Assembly: GCA_050084515.1 (NCBI GenBank)
Contig: CM114272.1
Span: forward strand, 20,832,001 to 20,896,000
Origin: Blasia pusilla
Taxonomy: Eukaryota; Marchantiophyta; Marchantiopsida; Blasiales
Length of the DNA stretch: 64,000 nt
Reading direction: 5' to 3'
Shown here piece by piece: positions 51,384-63,672 of this stretch. A model generated the notes under the pieces. The model saw only the letters and a list, made by a program, of their open reading frames with translations, searched no databases and had not been told where the DNA came from. A program made the translations under genes and the position numbers. How positions within the stretch are numbered: the first letter of the stretch is position 1; each line of letters begins with the position of its first letter.

Positions 51384-53600
51384 AAATAACTTTGCAAATT
51401 TTGAGCTTTTGGTCACAACTTCATTTTGCTTGAAAATTTGCAAGAGAGTTACATACACCATAGGAATCATGTGACCAAATTTTAGCTCCACATGAGATGC
51501 TTGGACAAGATGGAAAATGAAACAACCTTCTTTTCATTAAAGATTTAGTGCCGTGGGTTAAAAAATGAGTTAATAATTTCTGAGTTCTTGGTCACCACTC
51601 CATTTCACTTGAAACTTTGCAAAAGAGACATACAACTTGGGGATCATGTGTACCAAATTTTAGCTCCAGATGAGATGCTTGGACAAGATAAAAAAAAATG
51701 AAAAAACCCCATTCTCATTAAATGTTTAATGGCGCGAGTCCAACAATGACTTAGCTTTTTTTAGCTTTTGGTAACAACTCAATTTTCCTTGAAATTTTTT
51801 GACAGAGGTACATACACCTTGGGGATGAAGTGCACAAAATTTCAGCTATAAATGAGATACTTGGACAAGAATAAAAATGAAAAGACCCCATTTTCATTGA
51901 AGGTTTAATGGCGTGAGTCCAAAAGTGAGTTAGAAATTTTTGTGCTTTTGATCACAACTAGATTTTTCTTGAATTTTGCAAAAAAACTACATACAAATAA
52001 GAGGTCAAGTGTACCAAATTTTAGCTCTAGATGAGATACTTGGACAAGATGGAAAATGAAAAAAAAACCCTTCTTTTCATTAAATTTTCGCTGGTGCGGG
52101 ACAAAAAATGAGTTAAAATTTTTTGAGCTCTTGGTCAAAACTCCATTTTGATTGAAAATTTTCAAGAGAGGTAAATACATCTTGGGGATCATGTGTACCA
52201 AATTTGAGCTCTAGATGAGATACTTGAACAAGATGAAACATAAAAAGACCCTATTTTCATTGAGGTTTAATGGCGTTGGTTTAGACTTAAAAAATGAGTT
52301 AACAATTTTTGAGCTTTTAGTCACAACTTCATTTTGCTTTAAACTTTGCGAAAAAATTTCATACACCTTGGGCATCATGTGTAAAAACTTCAGCTCTAGA
52401 TGAGATACTTGGACAAGATGGAAAATGAAAAGACTTTCTTTTCAATAATTGGAGGTTCAATGGCGCGGGTCAAAAAATGAGTTAACTATCTTGGTCAAAA
52501 CTCCATTTTTCTTGAAACTTTTCAAGAAAGGTACATATATCGTGGGGATTGAATGTACCAAATTTCAGTTCTAGATAAGATATTTGGATAGGATGGAAAA
52601 TGAAAAGACTTTCTTTTCATTGAAGATTTAATGGCATGCGTCCAGAAATAAGTTAACAAATTTTGAGCTCTTGGTCACAATTCCATTTTTCTTGAAACTT
52701 TGCAAGAAAGTTACATATATCTTAGGAATCATGTGTACCAAATTTGAGCTCTATATGAAATATTTGGACAAGATGGAAAATAAAAAGACCTTCTTTTCAT
52801 TAAAGGTTTAATGGTGCGGATCAAGAAATGAGTTAATAATTTTAGAACTTTTGGTCACAACTCCATTTTGTTTGAAAAATTTCAAGAGAGTTACGTACAT
52901 CTTGGGGATCATGGGTACCAAATTTCAGCTTTGGGTGAGATACTTGGAGAAGATGAAAAATGAAAAGACCTTCTTTTCATTAGAGGTTTAATGGCGCGTG
53001 TCAAAAAATGAGTTAACAATTTTAGAGTTTTTAGTGACAAATCCATTTTGCTTGAAACTTTGCAAGAAAGGTATATACACATTGGAAATCATGTGTACCA
53101 AATTTCAGCTCTAGATGAGATATTTGGACAAGATGGAAAAGGAAAAGACCTTCTTTTCATTGATAGTTTAATGATGCGGGTCAAGAAATGAGTTAACAAT
53201 TTACGAGCTCTTGGCGTCAACTCCATTTTGCTTGAAACTTTGCAAGAGAGGTAAATACATCTTGGGGGATCATGGGTACCAAATTTTAGCTTTGGATGAG
53301 ATACATGGAGAAGATGAAAAATAAAAAGATTATATTTCGTTAAAGATTTAATGGTGTGGGTCAAAAAATGAGTTAAAATTTTTATAGCTTTTGGTCACAA
53401 ATCCATTTTGCTTGAAACTTTGCATAAACCTTGGAGATCATGTGTACCAAATTTAAGCTCTATATGAGATAGTTGGAGAAGATGGAAAATGAAAAGACCC
53501 TATTTTCATTGAAGATCTAATGGCACGGGTCTAGATTTAAAAAATGAGCTAACCATTTTTGAGCTTGTGGTGATAATTCTATTTTGCTTCATACACTTTG
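51384..53600. repeat. ~180-bp satellite array, right block
   Basis: About twelve more units of the same satellite as the left block, with anchors near 51404, 51580, 51760, 51940, 52120, 52305, 52490, 52665, 52845, 53025, 53205, 53385 and 53560. The first unit continues the unit cut at 42179 once one AAA is removed. Confidence 0.93.
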
Positions 53601-53857
53601 GGGATTAATTCTGCAAAATTTAAGGTGACGAGAAGATTGTTGAACAAGAGGGAAATGGAAAGATCTTTTTTTTCCAAAAATAGGGTGAGTATGAATTATG
53701 CCATGACTTGTAAATTCCTTTTTATACATGGGAATTTTTTTAAAATGATATTTCCCAATGACATTTTTAGTTTAAAATTACAACCAGGACAAAAATTCTC
53801 AGATTTTGTAATAAGATTTTGGTATGGACACACTCTGGTGTTGTCTCTGATTATTTA

Positions 53858-54197
53858 CTAGTTAGTATGTCAGTGCGTGCACGCAAGAATGATGATAACT
53901 TTATATATATATGATAATTTTCAAATGTGGAAATGGCTCATAATATTTCACTCTCTTTATAATTTAACTCCTAAATTATAATTTTAATAATTTCCAAGTA
54001 CCCTAACTAATTTCACTCTACCATAAAAGTTTAAACAATACTTATTTTTCCCTACAACTCTTCCCACCAAAATACAATATATTCTGTAAATAATTCGCTT
54101 ACTTGAACTAATAAGGTAATTTCCATTTTCTATTCAAAATCAATTTCCTTTAGCATGGGTCCAATGTGAATTAATATGATTATTTTAGAAAGGAATC

Positions 54198-54236
<39 letters not shown>

Positions 54237-54240
54237 TATA

Positions 54241-54272
<32 letters not shown>

Positions 54273-54274
54273 GA
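53858..54274 (-). mobile_element. Candidate small Helitron
   Basis: Minus-strand 3' end: palindrome TGCGTGCACGCA (53874-53885), then CTAG at 53858-53861 followed by T. A candidate 5' end TCTATATATATA preceded by A lies at 54274. The 5' end falls on a TA microsatellite, so the left-to-right pairing is tentative. Confidence 0.45.
54197..54272. repeat. (TA)n microsatellite
   Basis: About 75 bp of TA repeats with a few TTTATA interruptions. Confidence 0.95.
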
Positions 54275-54709
54275 TTCTTTTTTCTTAAATCTTAGAAGAG
54301 AAAAAAATTCCACTCTTCTAAAAAATTCCATTCCTGAATTAAAATTTATATGATACGGTGATACCCTACTTAAATAATCCTTCCCAAAATTTTTAACAAT
54401 ATCTAGTCTTTCTCCATTAAAATTAATTTTCTCTTCATATCAAATATTAATTCAGGGTTAAAAAATTTGATTTTTTCTAATGATCCCATTACTCTTATGG
54501 TACACCTAGGATCATCTGTTATAATGTAAATTAATAAAATTACTAAATAATAAATAATGAGCACAAATATTCTAGTCGAGTCTTTGAGATTCATTTGCTC
54601 TATCCATATAATATTAGTCAAGATACAAAATTCAAACAAGTTTTTATTTGTCTTAGTGTACCGCATATTTCTCTTATGGTACATAGAGGGTCTCCTATTA
54701 TAACATAGA
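54275..54709. other. AT-rich spacer
   Basis: No gene recognised. The 134-codon minus-strand frame over 54403-54807 has no domain and is very AT-rich. Confidence 0.4.
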
Positions 54710-54741
54710 CTAGTAATTTTTTGCTCGTGCAATGCACGGGT
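54710..54741 (-). mobile_element. Helitron 3' terminus (minus strand)
   Basis: On the minus strand, CCCGTGCATTGCACGAG forms a stem with one mismatch and is followed by CTAG (54710-54713) and then T. This matches the plant Helitron 3' end pattern. The element body lies to the right, and its 5' end was not found. Confidence 0.6.
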
Positions 54742-55695
54742 GAGATGATCGAGAATAAAAAAACTCACATATTGAGGATGATAATGTGACATTAGTGGAC
54801 ACACCAATAATGTTTAATGTTGAAAAGGATGACAAAAATAAGAAAAATAGAATTTTTTTAATAATACATTTAACTTGGCTCAAGACAAATTTTCCTAGAT
54901 TTTCTTTTATTATTTGTGGAAAAAATAATTTTTCCTTATTCCAATCCCCATCCTTCTATAAGTAAAAGAAAATCACTTATTTTGATGAATTTTTTCCCCA
55001 AAAGAGGGATTAAAATTTTCTCCCAATCTAACTTGAAAATTAAAAAATAACATAGAAAAAATACGTCTTCCATTATTTTGAAGAATAACTCTTGTCCCAT
55101 GAGTGTCCTTTTATCCTTTTCATTTTTTCTCAAAAGGAAAATAAATGTTTCCTAAAAACTATTAAATTTATTTTTGTCATAATTTTTTGGCATGAACCTT
55201 GAAAAAGTAATTTTCAATTTCCAAATGAGAAAAGATAATAAAAGTTAAAGGGACTCTATAAGATTTCACGGGGAAGATGTTTGAATTTGAGTTTGATGTT
55301 TGAACAACCTAATTATTAAAATCTTACCCATTCTTGTTTTGTGCTCAATATAGGGTAAGATTAAAAGAAATAACGTCATGAACTAGCTTCAGGGACAAAT
55401 ATGATATGTTGTAGTCATTCGTTGGTCTTCGCAATGAGCTAACGCGCGTAATAGTATGATTTACAAAAATTTATGAAATAATTTTTTCAATTTCTTACTT
55501 TATAATTTTCAAATCATTTATAATATTGTAATGCTTAAATAATTCCCCTCGTTCTACTTTTTATTTTAATATAGGCCCATCGGAAAATTTTCAAAATAGA
55601 CTTCCTGGACAAGAATTATTTTCTAAAATAATCAATCAAATCTCCTTATCAAATAGAAATTAAAAATGTTCTAAAATATGCAAAAAAAAATATAA
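54742..55695. other. AT-rich DNA, probable Helitron body
   Basis: No helicase or replication-initiator motif is present, so any Helitron here is non-autonomous. Confidence 0.4.
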
Positions 55696-55720
55696 TCTAT
55701 ATAATTAAAAGAGGACAGGG
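55696..55720 (+). mobile_element. Candidate Helitron 5' terminus
   Basis: A followed by TCTATATAATTAAAAGAGG, which matches the A/TC insertion site and the usual TCTATAT..TTAAAAG start of plant Helitrons. The matching 3' end was not found in the window. Confidence 0.55.
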
Positions 55721-56699
55721 TTTGAGGATCTCTTTCTCCCGTATGACACATATCTATTTTTGCCTCCTCCCGTAATGACACATATCTAAATTAACATATA
55801 AAAAAAAGTCAAACCTCAATAAACGAAGGAGATGCCTTTCTCACGAGTGATTTTCATGGGAATTATACTAGTAAATACAATAATAAAATTCATATCAAAC
55901 AAACCTTTCTATCATTGTACTTTCCACCTTACCCAAGGAGTTATAACCCTAGAGAAAACTTTGATCCATTTCATGAACTCACTTCATGGACAACATTCAT
56001 ATCTAACTCACATTCATAAGTCTCCTAAGTTTCTAAACACCCATGATAGTAGGAATCAATGAAGGATGAAGTTGAAAGTTCATTTTCTAAAGCAATTGAA
56101 CTCTTTTAATCTTCCAACTCCTAATCACCATACATAGAACTTCATAAAGAAACATGCATTCAACTTTCCTCAAGGGTTACGGTATTTCTCCATAAGATAA
56201 AACAAATAAGCCACTTTCAAGTAATTTCTTTAAATATTTTCTAAAAAAATGAGTGGTTCCCCACAAAACATCTTGATTATGAGGAGCCTCATACTTATGT
56301 ATATTACAAAAATAGAAATACCAACTCATTCTATCTAATTTTATTCATCATGAGATATATATAACACCAGTCCAGACGTCTCACCATGCCAACTCTTCCT
56401 TGTCTTCCCCTAGCTCTAGTCATGTGTGTCCCTCCTCCACGAGGAATAGTCCTCTTCAATTCAACATCGGCTTCACCATCATCTGTTTCTCGTATTGGGT
56501 GTGTTGGAAACATCTCCCAATCTCCCTCGAAGAATCCAAAGAGTTCCTCCTGCATTCAACAAGGGTAATGGTATGTTCGAGGATATCCCCCTTCTATCCT
56601 TTGAGGAATATCTTGCCATAAGAAATGTGGCAAGATCAATTGGAGTCTCCTCAAAACAAGGTCATCCACTATTGGATTTTTTTTATGATGGTTTAGGAC
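55721..56699. other. Unassigned DNA
   Basis: Short frames on both strands around 56330-56620, none recognised. It may belong to the Helitron that starts at 55696. Confidence 0.35.
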
Positions 56700-57907
56700 A
56701 AGTTGTCAAGTTGTATTGAAGGAATCCCGAACGTCAGGGATTCAACCCCTGAGCAAAGAAGAATTTTTTTGCCTCTCGATTTTGGAGATCTATGGCAGTT
56801 CCTTGAATAAGGTCGCTTTGATCGTACATTTTAATGAATCGGACCAACCACGCTTGCATATCCTGATCAATCCTTTGTTGACGTGGGATTTCTCTGTGAA
56901 CCACTCCATCTATGTTCACTTCGGGGTTGTAATTGGATCGGGGGCTATGATGTCCCAAACTGAAAGTGAAATTTTCTTGCTCTTGGGATCGCTTGCGACA
57001 CGTAGGTGGTGCATTATTATCAGGAGCACGAAAAGATATGCCAAAAAGATGATAGAGTCATGTGGACCAAGCTTGTCTACAAGTTGGATACTTGTGAAAT
57101 AGTAACATGCCCTTTTGAAGACAATATGGATGCCAATAACAAGCTTTCCATGTGTCTGTGATGTAGCAACCTTCTCTGGCAATGGGGTTGAGCGGATCAT
57201 GCATTTGGGCTAGTTGTTTGGCGTGAGGGCCCCTCCTTCAGCTACATCAATTTCCGCCATCGAATCAAGCAGATCTTGCTCTTGTCTGCTCGGATTGAGA
57301 GGTGTTGGGGCCAACATCAAAGAAGCATAGTTGGCAGCGTTTGGATCCACAACATTGTACCATGCTGCACGTAGAGCAGGAGGCCACAAGTGCTCGATAG
57401 CTTGAAATAAGATCATATCAACCTGCTTCACGAGACGACCCTTGTGTAGAGTTTTCTTGGGGGTGAGTTTTCCCATGTTATCCTTGCTCTCCATCGAAGC
57501 AGTTCATCCATTTCTTATTGTTGTCTTGATCTTGCCATGATGGATTCATATGCCCTCCTCCACTGCTCAATTTGGTTAGCCATAACAACTCTTTGTCTTC
57601 TATGGAGGTCATCTCTGGCAATTGATTTATTCACGATCCTCTCCATCTCATTCTTAAGTCTCTCGTGCTCCTTAGACAATTGTTGGTGCTTCCCCTTCAA
57701 AATATTAAATTCCACTTCCAAATCAAAAGTGCGTTGGGAATTTGTTATTAAACTCTCCAATTGTGACATACGAGATGTAATCTTGGTATTATCCGGAGCA
57801 CTCTCCTCACCAAAGGTTCTAGGAACAGCGTTGTTATGTACAAGGCAATCAGAACTCTCTCGAGATCCATCAAAGCTCATATTACGACCTACATTGAGGT
57901 CATTCAA
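56700..57907 (-). pseudogene. Unrecognised ORF cluster with coiled coil
   Basis: Consecutive minus-strand frames at 57907-57515, 57494-57210, 57200-56916 and 56958-56734 follow one another with small gaps and frame changes, as in a broken gene. The first has a predicted coiled coil (SQLESLITNSQRTFDLEVEF, then KHQQLSKEHERLKNEMERI). The second has an acidic end. No family was recognised. It could be the gag-like part of a retroelement or a captured host gene. Confidence 0.35.
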
Positions 57908-58017
57908 AACATCTCGTCTATCCTCAAAATTGTCACGTCCTTTAGGACAGATCGGTGAGATCTAGTAGAGCGTCTTCAAGAATAGTGGAGGATAGGCCTA
58001 GGAGGTCGAGGATGACC

Positions 58018-59339
58018 TGTTGAGGCCCCGGGAAACCTGAGAAAGTAGGTTTCCCCTTTGTTTTGCCTCATTTGGAGCCATATTGAGGAACTTACTATTT
58101 TAGGTTAGTACCATTTTGAGTATATGATCAACTTTCTATTTTTGGTAAGTAACCCTTGAACTCCTACATCAGGTCAAGAGCCAAGGAGGTGACTTGGGAG
58201 AATAGGTTACCATGGAGAGAGCTTGGGAGAGGGGAGGGATATATATTTCAAGGAGAGAGAGCTTGAGAGCTCATTCTCTCTTTGTTGAACCTCTTGGCAT
58301 GAGGCGGCGGAGTTATGGTCCCTTGCCCTGTGAGTGTAACCCAAGTCTCTCATTAGAAGAATGGGTTTTGGTTTGACATGAGAGAGAGTGCACACCTTTG
58401 AGAGCTATGGTGTGAGATTGTGTAGAGAGAGATTGGATCTTACTTTACAAAGAGAGAATGAGAGAATGAGAGAATGAGAGAGTGGGGAAGCTCGCTGGTC
58501 ACTCGCTGTTTTTGCAGGTTGGGGACCATGTTCCCCGTTCAACGGCTCATGGGAGTGCTTATCAGAGCAAGGGTTGCTTGGATTGTTCTTCGCATTTGCC
58601 GATTTTTCGTGTGGAAGAGTGGCGCGCGGAAGCGCTGCCCAATTTATGATAGGGATTGAGTATGGGGGCAAGTTGCCCCATGCCGGTGCTTTCGGGAGCA
58701 CCATGTCACTTTCTGATTTGCATTTTTATAGGTTTTACATTTTTGTTGGAAGGAATCAGCGCGGAAGCCCTGCCGAATTTTGTGTAGGAGAAAGAGACAT
58801 CGGGCTTTACGACAGTCCCAATCTATTTTTACTGAAATGTTCAATTCTAAATATTTTTTGATACTGGCGTAGATCGTGAAGCTGTGCAACAAACAATGCA
58901 CAATTTGGAGTTGCGAGCAAAACGTTATGATCAATATTGCAAAATTGCCATTGCTAGGCGATTTTTAAGGTTAAATTGTTCAAACCCTAAACCAGCCGCC
59001 ACACCGGCGGCGGCCGTTGCCGTCAGAGTCACCGGAAACCATCGACGGTCAATCATCACCAGTGAAGGTCAACCGTCACCATCAGCGTTCGGCCGTCACC
59101 ATCAACGGTCAACCATCACCGTCAATGGTCCACCGTCCCTTGTCCACCCTTGGTTGCCATTGCCGCCGTTACGGAGTGGAGGGTCTTCCACAACGTTCGT
59201 TTATTCTCGGACTTGCGTCGCCATCACATACTTTGTTTTGGCCGCCACCGTCATCAACCTGTGATGTCATATGACCTCATGTTATAGTGTTTGAGTTTTG
59301 ATTTCATGCTGCTATGTTGTGATTGGTAGCCGCTCAACA
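58018..59339 (+). mobile_element. Candidate 5' LTR of the Ty3-like element
   Basis: Starts TGTTGAGGCCCCGG and ends CGCTCAACA, giving matched TGTTGAG/CTCAACA termini 1322 bp apart, upstream of the gag frame. It contains short repeats of the AGAGAATG type (58444-58480) and CGTCACCATCAACGGTCAA-like units (59040-59130). No clear primer-binding site follows it and the other LTR is outside the window, so this is tentative. Confidence 0.4.
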
Positions 59340-60164
59340 ACGATCGGGTACCGTGCCGTGACGCCCGTAGCCGCAACACGCGGCCGATTGCCGCGCCGTG
59401 CCGCTCGTGGCCGCACCGCACCGTCTCGATCGTAGAACCGCTCCGGTATTATGGAGCAGAGTGTGGGTTTATTGTTGATTGAGGAGGGTATGCCGTCGAG
59501 TGCCGCATCCCATCATCGAGGGTCGTGCCGTTCGTAGCTGTTCCGTGCTGCCTGCAACGCCGCACCGTTCCGTTGGAACCGCACCATCTATCGAGGAGTT
59601 TTGAGCAAAGTCAGTACGGAAGGAGTATGACTTGCTGATTGGAGGAGTTGTCTCCACGACCGAATTGGGGTCGAGATTTGCAGTTGCTGAGGAGCGACAT
59701 TGACATGTGTTCAGGTTACCCATTTTGGTCCTTTACCTTGCACGTGTGAGGGATTCTCGGATTTGGGTAGTTTATTTGGGGATACTAGGTGTATGGATGT
59801 TGAGAGCATCATTTATGTATGTGGTTTAGGGGACATAGATCTGTGTGGGATGTCCGGAGTTGAGGGTAGATTATCGATGAAATGATAGCCTGGTCGATTT
59901 GCCCCACCACGCCGCTTATTACTGCACGTTACATGTCTCGGGGAGGGAGAGTGTAGATCAAGTGCCGCATGTTTGGGATGAGTGATTGAGGGATTACTCA
60001 CAAGGTAAGAGTGATCGGGTGAGAAGGGCATGAGGGTCATCACGGCGTCCGTTCGGGACTTTGAGAGGCGAGGTGGTGAACCCGAGAGTAGTTCTAGAGG
60101 TTTTACGCGGAGTGGCGTGAGGTTCTGAGGGTCTTCACTTCAGGGACCACCTCGACCTCCTTCT
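59340..60164. other. Leader region before gag
   Basis: GC-rich, with repeated GCCGCACCG and CCGTGCCG motifs at 59350-59600, and no recognised gene. If the LTR call is right, this is the element's untranslated leader. Confidence 0.35.
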
Positions 60165-61262
60165 GTGTCATCGTCAGACAAGGGGGAGGGTGTAGAGGAG
60201 TTTGTGAGCACATTGCCACACATTGTGAGTGGTCCTACCAATTGGGTGTACGAGATGGACGACCGGGGTAGAGCACCGCGTAGGTTTTCAGTTGCAGTAG
60301 GTACAATTGAGTTGCACGATTTCATAGCAAAGTTTAGGAGTTGGTGCGACTCCCAGTGGGCCAGAAACTCTAGAGAGTTCAACCCGTTTATAGCATGGAA
60401 CGGTATGTTCTAGCATTTAGAGGGGGCATGGAAAATTACCATGAGTTCTCCCATAGATATGCCCAGGAGATTGAGGCATGGTGACTCTACTACAACCCCC
60501 ACTATGTGTCATGGACGCAGCCATTTCCCAGATGAGGAGGAGGAGTCAGGAGAGGCTACTTCCTCTTCCACTAGTGATGTTTTAGGAGGGGTCACTCGCA
60601 CTGGAGCAACTGCAGCGTCTAGTCGGGTTTGTCCTAGGTTCAACCCCGTGGTTGAGTTCTTTGCTGAGTTGAGGGCGAGCTACCAGGGGGTACGGACGGA
60701 AAAGTTGCGGAGCATCCACAACTTTCAGAGGCGCCCGGGTGAGAGTTTACGTGAGGCTTACACTCGCTTGCGCCGCTTGATCAACGTCACTCAGGGGGTG
60801 ATAGAGGCTCAGGCTATCCAATCATGGTACGCGATGTTGGACCAGACCCTGTGGCCACGGGTGCGGGAGGGGGTGCTTCTTATGAACACCTCCCCTACCT
60901 TGAGAGATGTTTTTAGGACCGCCGAGAACATTGAGCGCAACATGGCGGAGGAGAGCGTAGCCACCATGGGTTCTGGGCGAGAGCACTTGCGATTGGCTAC
61001 ATCACCTGTGCAGCAACGTGGACTCCAAGATAGGTCAAGTGCAGCACCACGAGCTTAGGGAGGATACCGGGAGCCCGTGGCACAGAGACCTGCGCCTTCA
61101 TATGCGGCTCAACAGCAGCCGCCTACTATTACTTGTTGGTCATGTGGTGGAGTCCATCATCAGCGCCATTGCACTCGTCAGGGTCATCGTCGTGCGCCTT
61201 AACTTGGAGGAGGAGATGGTGCTACACCAAGAGGTTATCAGTGTGATTATTGTCAAAGGTAT
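60165..61262 (+). pseudogene. Ty3-like gag (capsid and first zinc knuckle), broken
   Basis: Structural Gag of a Ty3-type LTR retrotransposon. The frame starting at 60165 (GTIELHDFIAKFRSWCDSQW, then FNPFIAWNGMF) reaches a TAG at 60411, where CAG would be expected. The main capsid frame, 60441-61058, has FNPVVEFFAELRASYQGVRT, EKLRSIHNFQRRPGESLREA, TRLRRLI and FRTAENIERNMAEE, the usual retrotransposon-gag pattern. After a TAG at 61056 the same frame continues through a knuckle-like CWSCGGVHHQRHC at 61134, one residue short of CX2CX4HX4C, to the start of a second knuckle, CDYCQRY. There it is cut by an LTR insertion. Confidence 0.85.
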
Positions 61263-62290
61263 TGTCGTGCGCCTACTCTCCTTGAAAGTTAATGTTGTTT
61301 GTTGCGGAAGCATGCGTTTAGTACGTCACGCTCTCAATGCTGATCTGCATCCAAACACGCACTTTGGTTAGTCGAGTCTTGGATCAATCAGCGGGATTAC
61401 TTTCCGAGTTCTCGTCTTGGACTGTCATCAAGCTCAACCTTCCTAGTTTCGCGGTTTACAACACGGGAAAATCTCGAAAGACTTGGGATAGACTTTCTGG
61501 TCGGTTCAAGAACCTGGAACGGTGTTTCGCGCCTAGCGGTTCCAATTTTCTGATGGACATCCAATGAGTTCCTCACCAAGACTCGCACAAAGTGAATCTC
61601 GGGTTGGAATCCAAGTGTGGCGTACAAAGTTCACTCCCTTGGATCACGTTTGGGTTTCGAGTTCCAACGCCAAACTCCCGTTCCATCCCGTGCCTCTGAA
61701 ACGCCGTTTGGCACCCAAAGTGGGGATTCGTGTTCCGAGACATCTTGGAGAGACTAATCCCTTACTAGTACTTATGGGGATCTCCGGGGGTCCCCTTACA
61801 TTTAGGGAAAGACACCCGGGCCTCTCCAATTGGCCCTCAACCTGATTGCTCTCTCAATATTTTTTGGCCAATATCTCAGCGTGTACTCATGCGTTTGCTA
61901 AGATCTTTAGTGAGTTGGAAGCGTCTCAAGATCAGCTTTCCAATACGCCCTTACTTGTCTCGAATGCATCTTGGAGCTCAACATTATGGTCCTAAACACA
62001 GTCAGATTCTCCCAAACGCTAGTCGTGTTCCAAACTGGTTCTCACCTCTTTGGCAACCAACCTCCCAAGACACAACTCATCTCAAGTCTTGGCTCGCGTT
62101 TGGTCTAGGTTTCCTAGTCGCGACCACTGACGCATGAAACCACTGACGCGTTTCTTCTCTTAAACGTTTCCAAGAGACTTTTCCAAACAAACGCCTCTCC
62201 AAAGCGCAAACCTCACAGCGTGAGTTCACTTGAGTTCTGATGTTTCGCTTGGCACCTATTTGGTGTTGTTTGGTTATGAGGGTCATGACA
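61263..62290 (+). mobile_element. Solo LTR inserted in the gag zinc knuckle
   Basis: 1028 bp starting TGTCGTGCGCC and ending GGTCATGACA, with TGTC/GACA inverted ends. It is flanked by the 5-bp direct repeat GGTAT at 61258-61262 and 62291-62295. Removing the insert and one GGTAT restores CDYCQRYGHTHARC, a perfect CX2CX4HX4C zinc knuckle. No internal retroelement genes are present, so it is a solo LTR. Most of it matches 18274-19277. The last 16 bp do not, so one copy carries an indel near its end. Confidence 0.92.
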
Positions 62291-63177
62291 GGTATGGTCA
62301 TACACACGCTAGGTGTTTCTGTTTATATCTTGAGTTACGTCTGGACCGAGAGCCAGAGAGGGCACCAGGGCGAGTAGCCGTCCGGGTGAGCTTAGAGATC
62401 GTGCACCAAGTGGTCCCGTTGGGTTTTTGAGTTGCCCAACAGGGTGGTGGTGTTGCCTGTGGAGGAGGTAGAGTACTACCACCTAGATGCGCCCAGGGAG
62501 ACGCCAGATGTGAGGCTGGGATGGCTGCTCAGATACAAGAGCTATAGGAGCAGATTGCCGCTATGGCATAGAGGTTACCAGATGTCGGATCCGTGGCATT
62601 GACATCATATGGAGCAGCCAGAGATCTAGAGGATCCTGGTTGGATGTGCAGGGTCGCCCACATGGAGGCCTCCGCAGTTGTGACGCATGGAGCAGCTGCA
62701 GAGTTGGATCCACAGCAAGGGGAAGCCAGGAAACAGACTAGGCTTCCTCAGTCTTTCACGTTGTTTGAGGCGATGAGGACCCCATCTATGGGTCCTGATC
62801 AGAGTCCTTGGAGAGCAAGTGATGTTGTTGGTATCCAGGCACGGAGGGCAATGCAAGAAGCAAGTACGACGACTCCTATTGTTGATGCTCAGGAGGGGCA
62901 TGTGTCGAGCACGTTGTTGGAGGCGGCCACCGTTGTGTACCGCACTCCTTTATTTTCTGCTTCCGATGTTATGACGTTGGGGGGTACGCCCGCCAAGGCT
63001 TTTCGGTTGGCCGCTTCACTATGTGAGCACAGAGTTGGAGTTCCTACATCACGTTCAAAGGTGATTGCCGAGGAGGTGATGGACCTGCCCTTGGAGCGGA
63101 TGCTCCGGCCGTCCACGTCAGATGCATGGCAGGCTGCGGGTGCTAGGATGGCGGAGATGTCCGTAGACCCGCGATAG
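62291..63177 (+). pseudogene. Ty3-like gag-pro linker region
   Basis: Continues the second zinc knuckle (GHTHARCF) after the solo LTR. A short coiled coil follows near 62520, MAAQIQEL then a stop then EQIAAMA then a stop then RLPDVGS, both stops being TAG where CAG fits. The long frame 62593-63177 includes RKQTRLPQSFTLFEAMRTPS and KVIAEEVMDLPLERMLRPST and matches no domain I know. Its position between Gag and protease suggests a linker of the polyprotein. Confidence 0.6.
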
Positions 63178-63185
63178 AGCGTGCC

Positions 63186-63655
63186 ATGGCTTCTCCTAGT
63201 GTTGTGTATCAAGATAACCGAGGAGAGGTATTCCTGTTGGTGAGTCCCGGAGGTAGACCTTTTGTCCGCAACGCGTCTTGTTGGATTCAGGAGTGCAACC
63301 CCTAATGTTGGGGAAGGCGGCATTCAGAGGATTGGGCTTGACAAGAGCCGATGTGGAGTGTTGTCCATTCTGGATAAAAACATCCTTGGGTGGAGCGAGT
63401 ACCACATAGTATATCTCCCGATAGGAGTTCGTGGTGAGAATTCGCCCGAGACATCCTACAGATGAGTCCGTGGTGCGAGCCAAGGCGATAGTGACTGATG
63501 TAGAGTCCTACGACGTCTTGGTTGGTGGAGCAGTGTTATACCCAATGGGGTTTGCCCTGGATTATTGGGAGGAGTTAGCGTCCTACAGACTAGGATGGCA
63601 GTCAGGTGATGGGCACCTTAGTTCATTACCGTTCGATTCACAAGTGCAGTGATCG
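63186..63655 (+). pseudogene. Retropepsin-like aspartic protease, broken
   Basis: Polyprotein-processing protease of the Ty3-like element. The frame from 63186 reads MASPSVVYQDNRGEVFLLVS, then shifts near 63270 into VLLDSGVQPLMLGKAAFRGL, where LLDSG holds the catalytic Asp-Ser-Gly. CCPFWIKTSLGGAS follows, then two TAG stops (63397 and 63412), then VVRIRPRHPTDESVV and SYDVLVGGAVLYPMGF, which matches the YDVILG-type block of retropepsins. A further frame change is needed near 63630 to enter the last ORF. Confidence 0.72.
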
Positions 63656-63672
63656 AGCAACGGCCAGGAGAG

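Noticed and set aside
59040-59270. Pro/Ser-rich plus-strand frames as a cell-wall protein gene
   Set aside because: They arise from short CGTCACCATCAACGGTC-like repeats in the candidate LTR and differ between frames.
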